Assembly (NCBI GenBank): GCA_029777145.1
Contig: JAKOSS010000993.1
Location: 1-6,929, forward strand
Length of the DNA stretch: 6,929 bases
Origin: Acidobacteriota bacterium
GTDB taxonomy: Bacteria; Acidobacteriota; Blastocatellia; Pyrinomonadales; Pyrinomonadaceae
Direction of reading: 5' to 3'
The position numbers and the translations under genes were made by a program. How positions within the stretch are numbered: position 1 is the stretch's first letter; every line of letters starts with the position of its first letter. Shown piece after piece: positions 1-6,854 of this stretch. The notes beneath the pieces are model-generated. The model was given only the letters and a program-made list of their open reading frames with translations, had not been told where the DNA came from and did not search any database.

Positions 1-1
1 C

Positions 2-469
2 GGCGACCGCATGATCGCCGAGGTCGAACCCGACCGAAAGACGTATCCGAGCCTGAAGTACGCGCCGTTCAGGATCGACCTTCACGCCGGGATCGGCAAA
101 GGTTGGGACGACCTGACGATCGAAGGCTACATCGGCGGGAAGCTGGTAAAGACCCGGAAGATGTCGGCCAAAGGCGTCGAGCGCGATTTCGTCGTCAAAG
201 CCGACGATACGGAACTCAATGCCGACGGGATCGACATGACGCGCGTCGTTTTCAAGGTTACGGACGAGTACGGAAACACGCTGCCGTTCGCCTTCGGCGC
301 GATCACGTTCACGATCACGAACGGAGAGATCGTCGGCGACAACCCGGCGGTCTTGATCGGCGGTTGCGGAGCGGTCTGGGTGCGATCGGCGATGCGCAAA
401 GGGCCGATCAAACTCGTGGCGAAACATCCGCGCCACGGTTCACGGACGATCGATATCCGGGCGGTTTGA
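2..469 (+). CDS. Glycoside hydrolase family 2 protein, C-terminal part (5' end outside the window)
   Basis: The frame is open from the window edge to the TGA at 467-469, giving 155 visible residues. The ATG at 11 is probably internal, because the reading frame continues upstream of it. The visible part looks like the immunoglobulin-like C-terminal domain found in many bacterial GH2 beta-galactosidases and related enzymes. Marker stretches are TRVVFKVTDEYGNTLPFAF, then EIVGDNPAVLIGGCGAVWVR, then a terminal strand ending KLVAKHPRHGSRTIDI. The catalytic TIM barrel and its two glutamates lie upstream and are not visible, so substrate (beta-galactose, beta-glucuronate or other) cannot be read here. 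In RG-I degradation a GH2 enzyme typically removes galactose or other side-chain sugars. The gene lies 109 nt before the epimerase on the same strand. Assignment rests on remembered family patterns; family level is fairly sure, specificity is not. Confidence 0.72.
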   Translation, partial: GDRMIAEVEPDRKTYPSLKYAPFRIDLHAGIGKGWDDLTIEGYIGGKLVKTRKMSAKGVERDFVVKADDTELNADGIDMTRVVFKVTDEYGNTLPFAFGAITFTITNGEIVGDNPAVLIGGCGAVWVRSAMRKGPIKLVAKHPRHGSRTIDIRAV

Positions 470-564
470 AATCGAGTGCCGTGCGCTGAAGAAATTGCCG
501 CCGAACATGCGAAATCCGCGAACGGTCGTTCGTCGTTTCTCGGGGACGATTTCCAAGCACGTTC

Positions 565-573
565 AGGAAGGGG
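565..573 (+). promoter_or_regulatory. Ribosome binding site that fixes the epimerase start
   Basis: The purine-rich AGGAAGGGG ends 5 nt before the ATG at 579. It supports that ATG over the upstream in-frame TTG at 495 and ATG at 507. Those would add 28 or 24 residues in front of an otherwise normal signal peptide. Confidence 0.7.
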
Positions 574-578
574 TGAAA

Positions 579-1697
579 ATGACTCGAACAGGACTTAAAG
601 TATTGATGGTATTTGGGATGATCATCGGCGGACTGACGGCTGAATCGGCGGCGAAACCGAGTGTGACGAAGGCTCCGTACGGTACGACGAGCGACGGCGC
701 AGCGGTCGAGATCTACACCTTGCGGAATTCCGCGGGATCCGAAGCGCGGATCATCACCTACGGCGGAACGGTCGTCTCGCTGCGCGTTCCCGACAAGAAC
801 GCGAAACTCGGCGACGTCGTGCTCGGACTCGATTCGCTCAAGGCATACGAGGATCAGAAGTTCTTTCTCGGAGCGCTGATCGGCCGCTATGCGAACCGCA
901 TCGCGAAGGGGCGTTTCGAACTCGGCGGCAAGACGTACGAGCTCGCCACGAACAACGGCGAAAATCATCTTCACGGCGGCGTCCGCGGATTCGACCGGGT
1001 AGTGTGGTCCGGAAACGGGTTCGTCGATCGCGGCCGCGCAAACCTCAAGTTGACCTACGTCAGCAAGGACGGCGAAGAAGGCTATCCGGGCAAATTGACG
1101 GTCGAAGTGACGTATTCGCTGACCGAAGCCAACGAACTGAAAGTGGCGTACATCGCGACGAGCGACAAGGACACGATCTGCAATCTCACCCAGCATTCGT
1201 ACTTCAATCTTCGCGGATCGGGCGACATTCTCGGGCACGGTCTGATGATCAACGCCGACAGGTTCACGCCGGCCGACGCCGGGTCGATCCCGACAGGAGA
1301 ACTGCGGTCGGTTTCGGGAACGCCGTTCGATTTCTTGAGTTCAACACCGATCGGCAAGCGCGTTGACGTCGCCGACGAACAGCTGAAATTCGGCAAAGGC
1401 TACGATCATAACTGGGTTCTGAACAAGAAAGGCCGCGAATTTTCGCTTGCCGCGCGGCTTTCCGAACCGGAAAGCGGTCGTTCGATGGAGGTCTGGACGA
1501 CCGAACCGGGACTTCAGTTCTATTCGGGCAATTTCCTCGAAGCTCCGCTCGCGTATCGTTCGGGACTTTGCCTCGAGGCGCAGGTATTTCCGGATTCGCC
1601 GAATCATCCGACTTTTCCAAGCGCGGTCTTGAAGAAAGGTGAAACATACCGGCAAACGACCGTTTACAAATTCGGCATCATCAAGGGGGAGAAATGA
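579..1697 (+). CDS. galM: Secreted aldose 1-epimerase (mutarotase)
   Basis: This 372-residue protein should interconvert alpha and beta anomers of aldoses such as galactose. Residues 1-25 form a signal peptide (basic MTRTGLK, hydrophobic VLMVFGMIIGGL, small residues before AAKPS), so it acts outside the cytoplasm. The galactose-mutarotase beta-sandwich fold follows. All family landmarks are present: GRYANRI at 102-108; LHGG with H132, the first active-site histidine; TQHSYFNL with H206, the expected general acid; GYDHNWVL with the sugar-binding D276; and CLEAQVFPDSPNHP with E333, the expected general base. The mature length matches the usual 340-350 residues. The start at 579 is chosen for its strong ribosome binding site and clean signal peptide. 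Its stop overlaps the next GH28 start as ATGA, indicating translational coupling. A role on galactose freed from RG-I side chains is inferred from context; family assignment is very secure. Confidence 0.93.
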   Translation: MTRTGLKVLMVFGMIIGGLTAESAAKPSVTKAPYGTTSDGAAVEIYTLRNSAGSEARIITYGGTVVSLRVPDKNAKLGDVVLGLDSLKAYEDQKFFLGALIGRYANRIAKGRFELGGKTYELATNNGENHLHGGVRGFDRVVWSGNGFVDRGRANLKLTYVSKDGEEGYPGKLTVEVTYSLTEANELKVAYIATSDKDTICNLTQHSYFNLRGSGDILGHGLMINADRFTPADAGSIPTGELRSVSGTPFDFLSSTPIGKRVDVADEQLKFGKGYDHNWVLNKKGREFSLAARLSEPESGRSMEVWTTEPGLQFYSGNFLEAPLAYRSGLCLEAQVFPDSPNHPTFPSAVLKKGETYRQTTVYKFGIIKGEK

Positions 1698-3133
1698 GAT
1701 TTTCATCAGTCTTAGCGATCGCGTTCGCCGCCTTCTTCATATCGGCAAGCGTATGCGCGCAGCCGCGGCAGTCGACGCATCCGTCCGTCCTTAAATGGAA
1801 GGAAAAGCCCGGCGCGACGTCTGCTCCGAAATCGAAGAAAGTATTTTCCGTCAACAAGTTCGGGGCGAAGGGAGACGGCACGTCCGACGACACGGCGGCG
1901 ATCCAGGCGGCGATCGACGCGGCGTCGAAAAAAGGCGGCGTCGTAACGTTTGCAAAGGGGACGTACGTCACCGGCGCGCTGTTCATCAAAAGCAACGTCG
2001 AGTTCCGCGTCGACGAAGGCGTGACGCTGCTGGCAACGCACGACGACGCCAAATATCCAAAGCGCCCGACGCGCGTGGCCGGGATCGAAATGGAATGGCC
2101 GGCGGCGATGATCAACGTCGACGGTGCACGGAACGTCCGGATTTCGGGAAAAGGAACAATCGACGGCAACGGCCAGAAATGGTGGGACAAATACTGGGCG
2201 TTGCGCCGCGAGTACGAACCGAAAGGTCTCCGCTGGGCGTCGGATTACGACGCCGAACGCGTCCGGCTGATGCTGGTGTCGAATTCGCGTGACGTCACCG
2301 TTGAAAATCTAAGCCTTCGGCGATCCGGTTTCTGGACCGTTCAAGTTCTTTATTCCGAACATGTTACGGTTGACGGCGTGAAGATCTCGGACAACGGAGG
2401 CCCGAGTACTGACGGCGTCGACGTCGATTCGTCCCGCTACGTTCTGGTCCAGAACTGCGACATCGACAACAACGACGATGACATCTGTCTCAAGGCCGGA
2501 CGCGATTTCGACGGCCTACGCGTCAACCGTCCGACCGAGTACATCCTGATCCGTGACAATACCATTCGTCGCGGCGGCGGGGTGATCTCGTTCGGCAGCG
2601 AGACCTCGGGCGGGATCCGCCACGTCGTCGCGCTCAACAACGTCGGCATCGGAACCAAGGAAGGCGTACGGTTCAAGTCGGCGAGAACGCGAGGCGGATA
2701 TGTCGAAGACGTTCTCGTCGACGGCCTGAAGATGGACGGCGTCCCGCTTCCTTTCACGTTCACGCTGAATTGGAATCCGAGCTACTCATACGCGACGATC
2801 CCGGCCGGAATGACGAATTATCCCGATTACTGGAAGACGATGAACACGCCTGTCGTCCCCGAAGAGCGCGGCTTCTGTCAGTTTCAGAACATCGTGATCC
2901 GGAACGTCGAGGTAAAGAACGCGACGCGGATCTTCACGGCGGAAGGATTGGCGGCGAAGACAATCCAAAACGTGACTTTCGAGAACATCACGGCGCAGGG
3001 AAAGGATGCGGGCGAGATCAAATTCGCCAAGAACTGGACGATGAAGAACGTCGTGCTCGATGTTGTTGGATCAAAGCTGAAGATCGTCGAGAGCAGAGAC
3101 GTTCAAGGACCCGAGTACAAGCCGACAAAATGA
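1694..3133 (+). CDS. Secreted GH28 pectin hydrolase, rhamnogalacturonan-hydrolase-like (lacks the GHG histidine)
   Basis: The protein has 479 residues. Residues 1-22 are a signal peptide with probable cleavage after VCA. From about 50 the GH28 right-handed beta-helix begins with the classic FGAKGDGTSDDTAAIQAAID opening. Family motifs follow in order: STDGVDVD at 238-245 for the NTD motif (catalytic D240); NNDDDICLKAG at 259-269 for the DD motif (D261, D262); GGGVISFGSE at 294-303 where polygalacturonases have GHG, so the histidine is Gly295; and VRFK at 325-328 for RIK (R326, K328). A long loop at about 350-395, rich in aromatics and prolines, interrupts the helix. GH28 enzymes are inverting hydrolases of galacturonate-containing backbones. 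The missing histidine and neighbouring PL4 favour RG-I over homogalacturonan, but substrate is inference. AAGGGGGAG precedes the start, which overlaps the epimerase stop by 4 nt. Confidence 0.88.
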   Translation: MRFSSVLAIAFAAFFISASVCAQPRQSTHPSVLKWKEKPGATSAPKSKKVFSVNKFGAKGDGTSDDTAAIQAAIDAASKKGGVVTFAKGTYVTGALFIKSNVEFRVDEGVTLLATHDDAKYPKRPTRVAGIEMEWPAAMINVDGARNVRISGKGTIDGNGQKWWDKYWALRREYEPKGLRWASDYDAERVRLMLVSNSRDVTVENLSLRRSGFWTVQVLYSEHVTVDGVKISDNGGPSTDGVDVDSSRYVLVQNCDIDNNDDDICLKAGRDFDGLRVNRPTEYILIRDNTIRRGGGVISFGSETSGGIRHVVALNNVGIGTKEGVRFKSARTRGGYVEDVLVDGLKMDGVPLPFTFTLNWNPSYSYATIPAGMTNYPDYWKTMNTPVVPEERGFCQFQNIVIRNVEVKNATRIFTAEGLAAKTIQNVTFENITAQGKDAGEIKFAKNWTMKNVVLDVVGSKLKIVESRDVQGPEYKPTK

Positions 3134-3137
3134 CCTG

Positions 3138-3230
3138 TTCGGAATAGCTGATAACTGAAAGCTGAGAGCGCTTAGATTGTTGTCGTTGTCGACTATCAGT
3201 TGTCAGCTTTCAGTTATCACCTACTCCGAA
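3138..3230. repeat. Long inverted repeat made of 7-nt units, between the two GH28 genes
   Basis: The left arm 3138-3165 and right arm 3203-3230 are reverse complements at 26 of 28 positions (mismatches at 3144/3224 and 3148/3220), with a perfect inner block of 17 bp, TGATAACTGAAAGCTGA. The centre is 37 nt. Both arms show heptad periodicity: left TGATAAC, TGAAAGC, TGAGAGC from 3149; right, read on the minus strand from 3219, TGATAAC, TGAAAGC, TGACAAC, TGATAGT. It starts 4 nt after the first GH28 stop and ends 32 nt before the second GH28 ATG. As RNA it could fold into a stem of about 28 bp. There is no U-run after it, so it is not a standard intrinsic terminator. It could be a REP/MITE-like dispersed element, an mRNA-stabilising hairpin or a partial operon punctuation; the structure is certain, the role unknown. 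Confidence 0.9.
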
Positions 3231-3262
3231 GTGAAAAGGTTGGCGTGACAAAGAAGATTACA

Positions 3263-4909
3263 ATGAAGAACCCAATCCTGTTTATCCTGATCATTTCATT
3301 CGCGCCGATACTTTTCGCGGATCTTGCCGTAAAGACTTCAGCACAGGTTCGCACGAATTCGCAGTCGTACAACGTTCGCGCGTTCGGCGCGGTCGGTGAC
3401 GGCAAGACGCTCGATACCGACGCCATCAACAAGGCGATCGAGACGGCCGCGAAGAACGGCGGCGGAACGGTTTTTTTCCCGGCCGGGACTTATCTGAGTT
3501 TCTCGATCAGGCTCAAAAGCAATATCACGATCCATCTCGACAACGGCGCGACGATCCTCGCCGCCGATCCGGCCGTTCACAAAGGCAAATATGATCAGTG
3601 GGAGCCGAATCCGTGGGACATGTACCAGGATTTCGGCCATTCGCACTGGCAGAATTCGCTGATGTGGGGGATCGGGATCGAGAATTTCGCGATCATCGGA
3701 CAAGGACGAATCGACGGACTCGGGCTCTCGCGGCGATCGCCCGGACCGCAGAAGCCGCGGACCGAGGGCGAGACGCCGACGAGCATGAAGAACAACGTGT
3801 CGCCGCTCGGCGAAACGTCGCCGCTCACCGAAATGAACGGGCTCGGCACGAAAGCGATCGCGCTCAAGCTATCGAAAAACATCACGCTAAAAGACTTTTC
3901 GCTCTACCGCGGCGGACATTTCGGACTGCTCGCGACCGGTGTGGACAATCTCGTGATCGACGGCTTGAAAGTTGATACGAACCGCGACGGCTTCGACATC
4001 GATTCGTGCCGCAACGTCCGTATTTCGAACGTTTACGTGAATACGCCGAACGACGATGCAATCGTTCTCAAGAGCAGCTACGCGCTCGGATTCGCGCGTG
4101 CGACCGAGAACGTGACGATCACGAATTCGCAGGTTTCGGGATTCGATCTCGGAACGATGCTCGACGGAACGTTCAAGACGACGCAGGAATTCGCGCCCGA
4201 CAAGGATCGCGTCACCGGTCGCATAAAATTCGGCACGGAATCGAACGGAGGCTTCAAAAACATCGCGATCTCGAATATCAACTTCGTTCATTGCCGCGGC
4301 CTCGCGATCGAGACCGTCGACGGCGGACCGATCGAGGACGTGACCGTCAACAACATCACGATGCGCGACGTCCTGACCGCACCGCTCTTCATCCGCATCG
4401 GAAAGCGCCAGCGCGGCCCTGCCGGAACGCCGGTCGCGACTGCCAGGAGGATCGTCATCAGCAACGTTGTCGTTTCGGGCGCGATTCACGAATTCGCGTC
4501 GATCATTGCCGGACTCGCCCAAAGTCCGGTCGAGGACGTATTGCTCAGTAACATCCGGATCCATTACAACGGCGGCGGAACCCGCGAGGACGCCGCCCGC
4601 ATTCCGCCCGAGAACGAGAAGAATTATCCCGAGCCGAGCATGTTCGGCGTGACGCCGGCGTACGGTTTTTATCTTCGCCACGTCCGCGGAGTGACGTTTG
4701 ACAACGTCCGGGCTTCGTTCGCCAAGGAGGATCTGCGGCCCCCGTTTTTCCTTGATGATGTCGCGAACGTCGATTTCTTCGGGACCGACGCCCAGACGGC
4801 CCCCGGCCTAAAGACATTCGTACTGAGGAACGTCTCGAAACTGCGGATCCGCGACGCCCGGAATATTGAGGATGCGACCGTCGATAAGGTGGAAGCCGGA
4901 GATTTCTGA
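3263..4909 (+). CDS. Secreted GH28-family protein, divergent rhamnogalacturonan-type active site
   Basis: From the ATG at 3263 the protein has 548 residues. An in-frame GTG at 3245, preceded by AAAAGG at a 5-nt spacing, is a real alternative that would add VTKKIT; the TTG at 3200 lies inside the inverted repeat and is unlikely. The signal peptide (MKN, then PILFILIISFAPILF) is probably cleaved near FAD or TSAQ. The beta-helix opens with NVRAFGAVGDGKTLDTDAI at 37-55. Motifs: NRDGFDID at 240-247 for NTD (D242); PNDDAIVLKSS at 262-272 for DD (D264, D265). The region matching GHG is VTGRIKFGTE, with Thr318 in the histidine place, and RIK is replaced by AIE in GLAIETVDGG at 346-355. A loop at about 155-195 rich in Pro, Gly and Ser is inserted between coils. 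Such GH28 relatives occur in RG-I loci. It shares only fold-level similarity with the first GH28, so this is not a recent duplication. Substrate is inferred from context. Confidence 0.85.
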   Translation: MKNPILFILIISFAPILFADLAVKTSAQVRTNSQSYNVRAFGAVGDGKTLDTDAINKAIETAAKNGGGTVFFPAGTYLSFSIRLKSNITIHLDNGATILAADPAVHKGKYDQWEPNPWDMYQDFGHSHWQNSLMWGIGIENFAIIGQGRIDGLGLSRRSPGPQKPRTEGETPTSMKNNVSPLGETSPLTEMNGLGTKAIALKLSKNITLKDFSLYRGGHFGLLATGVDNLVIDGLKVDTNRDGFDIDSCRNVRISNVYVNTPNDDAIVLKSSYALGFARATENVTITNSQVSGFDLGTMLDGTFKTTQEFAPDKDRVTGRIKFGTESNGGFKNIAISNINFVHCRGLAIETVDGGPIEDVTVNNITMRDVLTAPLFIRIGKRQRGPAGTPVATARRIVISNVVVSGAIHEFASIIAGLAQSPVEDVLLSNIRIHYNGGGTREDAARIPPENEKNYPEPSMFGVTPAYGFYLRHVRGVTFDNVRASFAKEDLRPPFFLDDVANVDFFGTDAQTAPGLKTFVLRNVSKLRIRDARNIEDATVDKVEAGDF

Positions 4910-4946
4910 ATGCAATTACCCGGCGAACTCCGCGTGAGATAAGAAC

Positions 4947-6854
4947 ATGAAAAAGATCATTCCAATATTGGCGCTGACCATCATTTCGGTCGCTGCTGTT
5001 TTCGCTCAACCCGGCAAAACGGGCGGCGGCTCGGTCAAACTTGTCGACGAAGGCGGCTTTTTCACGATCTCCAACGGGATCGTAACCGTCAAGATCGAGA
5101 AAGACTCGGCGGCGATGGTCTCATATCGCTTTCGCGACTGGGAACTGCTCGGCGGAATGGGACGCGACGGATACTGGACGCTGCCCGCGGTTCAGCTCGA
5201 TTTCGGACGCAAGCGCACCGCCGGCGTGATCCTCGATCCGGCGTCGAACAAGGGCGAACGGGCGATCGTCTCATGCAAATTCGAATTCGACGGCGATCCG
5301 AAGACGGTGCCTTCTGACGTCGAGATGCGGTATTCGCTCGGGCGCGGCGATTCCGGGATCTATCTCGAGGAGATCTGGCATCACAAGCCCGAGCATCCGC
5401 GTTTGTCGTTTCCGGTCGGTCGGTTCGTCGTCAAGCTCAACGACGAGATCTTCGACTGGATGACGGTCGACAAGGACCGCTCGATGCAAATGATCTCCGC
5501 CGACGACTGGAACCGCGGGATCGAGCAGAACATGAAAGAGGCCCGGCTGATGACGCAGGGCGTGATGAAGGGCCAGGTCGAGCACAAATACGATTATTCG
5601 GCCGTCCAGTTTGACACGCCGGCATACGGCTGGTCGTCGACGAAAGACAATATTGGCATCTGGCTGATAAATCCGTCGTTCGAGTACATGAGCGGCGGCC
5701 CGACGAAACTTGAACTGAGCGCGCACCGCGATGCAACGTTCACCAACAGCCTGACCGCGCCGGCGCCGCCGACGATCCTCAACGTCTGGAAGGGGCCGCA
5801 TTACGGCGGAACCGTGCTCGAGGTAGAAAAAGGCGAAGAATGGCGCAAGACGATCGGTCCGTTCATGCTCTACGTGAACGCCGGTCCATCCAACGAGGCG
5901 ATGTTCAGCGACGCAATCAAAAAAGCGGCAACGGAATCAAAATCGTGGATCTACGATTGGGCGGTCGACGAGCATTATCCGGGCGCGAAAGATCGCGGCT
6001 CCGCGACGGGGCAGATCGTTTTGGACGACGTTCCGGGCGCGAAAATGAGCAATCTGTTGGTCGGGCTCACGCATGCCGACTACAAGTCTTCAAACGGCGA
6101 TAACATCGACTGGCAACGGGACGGAAAATACTATCAGTTCTGGGTCCGAGCCGGTGCCGACGGCACGTTCACGATCCCGAACGTCCGTCCCGGCACATAC
6201 ACGCTGCATGCGTTCGCCAACGGAGTTTTGGGTGAATTTGCCAAAGCGGACGTGACGATCGGGGCCGGGAAATCGTTGAAACTCGGAAAACTCGTTTGGA
6301 AGCCGGTGCGTTTCGGCCGCCAGCTTTGGGAGATCGGGATCGCCGACCGAACGGCGCTCGAGTACTACGGCGGAAGCCGCTTCATGCGCTGGGGACTTTA
6401 CAACGGATATCCAAAGGATTTTCCGAACGACGTTAACTACGTCATCGGAAAAAGCAAATTCGAAACAGACTGGAACGTGATGCAGGTTCCGCGGGCGAAG
6501 GGCGATACCGGCAAGGGCCGCGGCGATGAGACCATCTGGCGCGTTTCGTTCGATCTTCCGAGCGTACCGAAAGGGAAGGCGACCTTGCGTATTTCGTTCG
6601 CCGGAGCCGAATCGCGCACGCTCGGTCTGAAGATGAACGATCAGCCGATCGGGACGCTCGGCAATCTCCCCGATACGGCCGTGATCCGCCGCAATTCGGT
6701 CCGCGGATACTGGTTCGAACGGATGGTTACCTTCGACGCGTCGACGATGAAAGCCGGCACAAACGTCCTGCAGCTGATCGTGCCCGCCGGAAACGTCATG
6801 CGCGGCGTCGAATACGATTATCTGCGTCTGGAACTGGACGAAAATGCGAAGTAA
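4947..6854 (+). CDS. Secreted rhamnogalacturonan endolyase, polysaccharide lyase family 4
   Basis: The protein has 635 residues. Residues 1-20 are a signal peptide ending AVFA before QPGK. Three regions follow, matching PL4 architecture: a catalytic beta-sandwich (about 28-335), a fibronectin-III/carboxypeptidase-regulatory-like domain (about 350-445, with GTFTIPNVRPGTYTLHAFAN), and a C-terminal carbohydrate-binding-like jelly roll (about 449-632, from WKPVRFGRQLWEIGIADRTA to VEYDYLRLEL). PL4 cleaves the rhamnose-alpha-1,4-galacturonate bond of RG-I by beta-elimination, leaving an unsaturated uronate end. Aligning by eye with the Aspergillus aculeatus enzyme from memory, K214 in HKYDYSA matches the catalytic Lys150, and H285 in WKGPHYGG is the best match for His210; the SGGPT at 249-253 anchors that alignment. 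The active site thus looks intact. It begins 37 nt after the second GH28 stop with only a weak ribosome binding site, and its end overlaps the next start. Family is secure; endo versus exo action is not visible. Confidence 0.92.
   Translation: MKKIIPILALTIISVAAVFAQPGKTGGGSVKLVDEGGFFTISNGIVTVKIEKDSAAMVSYRFRDWELLGGMGRDGYWTLPAVQLDFGRKRTAGVILDPASNKGERAIVSCKFEFDGDPKTVPSDVEMRYSLGRGDSGIYLEEIWHHKPEHPRLSFPVGRFVVKLNDEIFDWMTVDKDRSMQMISADDWNRGIEQNMKEARLMTQGVMKGQVEHKYDYSAVQFDTPAYGWSSTKDNIGIWLINPSFEYMSGGPTKLELSAHRDATFTNSLTAPAPPTILNVWKGPHYGGTVLEVEKGEEWRKTIGPFMLYVNAGPSNEAMFSDAIKKAATESKSWIYDWAVDEHYPGAKDRGSATGQIVLDDVPGAKMSNLLVGLTHADYKSSNGDNIDWQRDGKYYQFWVRAGADGTFTIPNVRPGTYTLHAFANGVLGEFAKADVTIGAGKSLKLGKLVWKPVRFGRQLWEIGIADRTALEYYGGSRFMRWGLYNGYPKDFPNDVNYVIGKSKFETDWNVMQVPRAKGDTGKGRGDETIWRVSFDLPSVPKGKATLRISFAGAESRTLGLKMNDQPIGTLGNLPDTAVIRRNSVRGYWFERMVTFDASTMKAGTNVLQLIVPAGNVMRGVEYDYLRLELDENAK

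Noticed and set aside
519..532. Short dyad CGAACG-GT-CGTTCG upstream of the epimerase, a possible operator
   Set aside because: Only 6-bp arms with a 2-bp gap in GC-rich DNA full of CGAACG-like words; it could easily be chance and has no promoter nearby that I can support.
495..578. N-terminal extension of the epimerase from TTG 495 or ATG 507
   Set aside because: It would bury the signal peptide behind 24-28 residues, and the strong ribosome binding site sits right before ATG 579.
408..1238. Long minus-strand open frame opposite the epimerase (276 codons)
   Set aside because: It is the mirror of a well-supported gene in DNA with G/C-rich third positions; its translation is rich in Arg and shows no recognisable domain.
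3138..3230. Intrinsic terminator reading of the inverted repeat
   Set aside because: The 37-nt centre and the lack of a U-run on either side do not fit a standard Rho-independent terminator.
3471..3477. Run of seven T in the second GH28 as a possible frameshift or sequencing error
   Set aside because: The frame stays open and reads GGGTVFFPAGTY, the normal family motif, straight through the run.
3887..4681. Long minus-strand open frame opposite the second GH28 (264 codons)
   Set aside because: Low-complexity Arg/Asp/Val-rich translation typical of an antisense shadow; the + strand protein has clear GH28 motifs.
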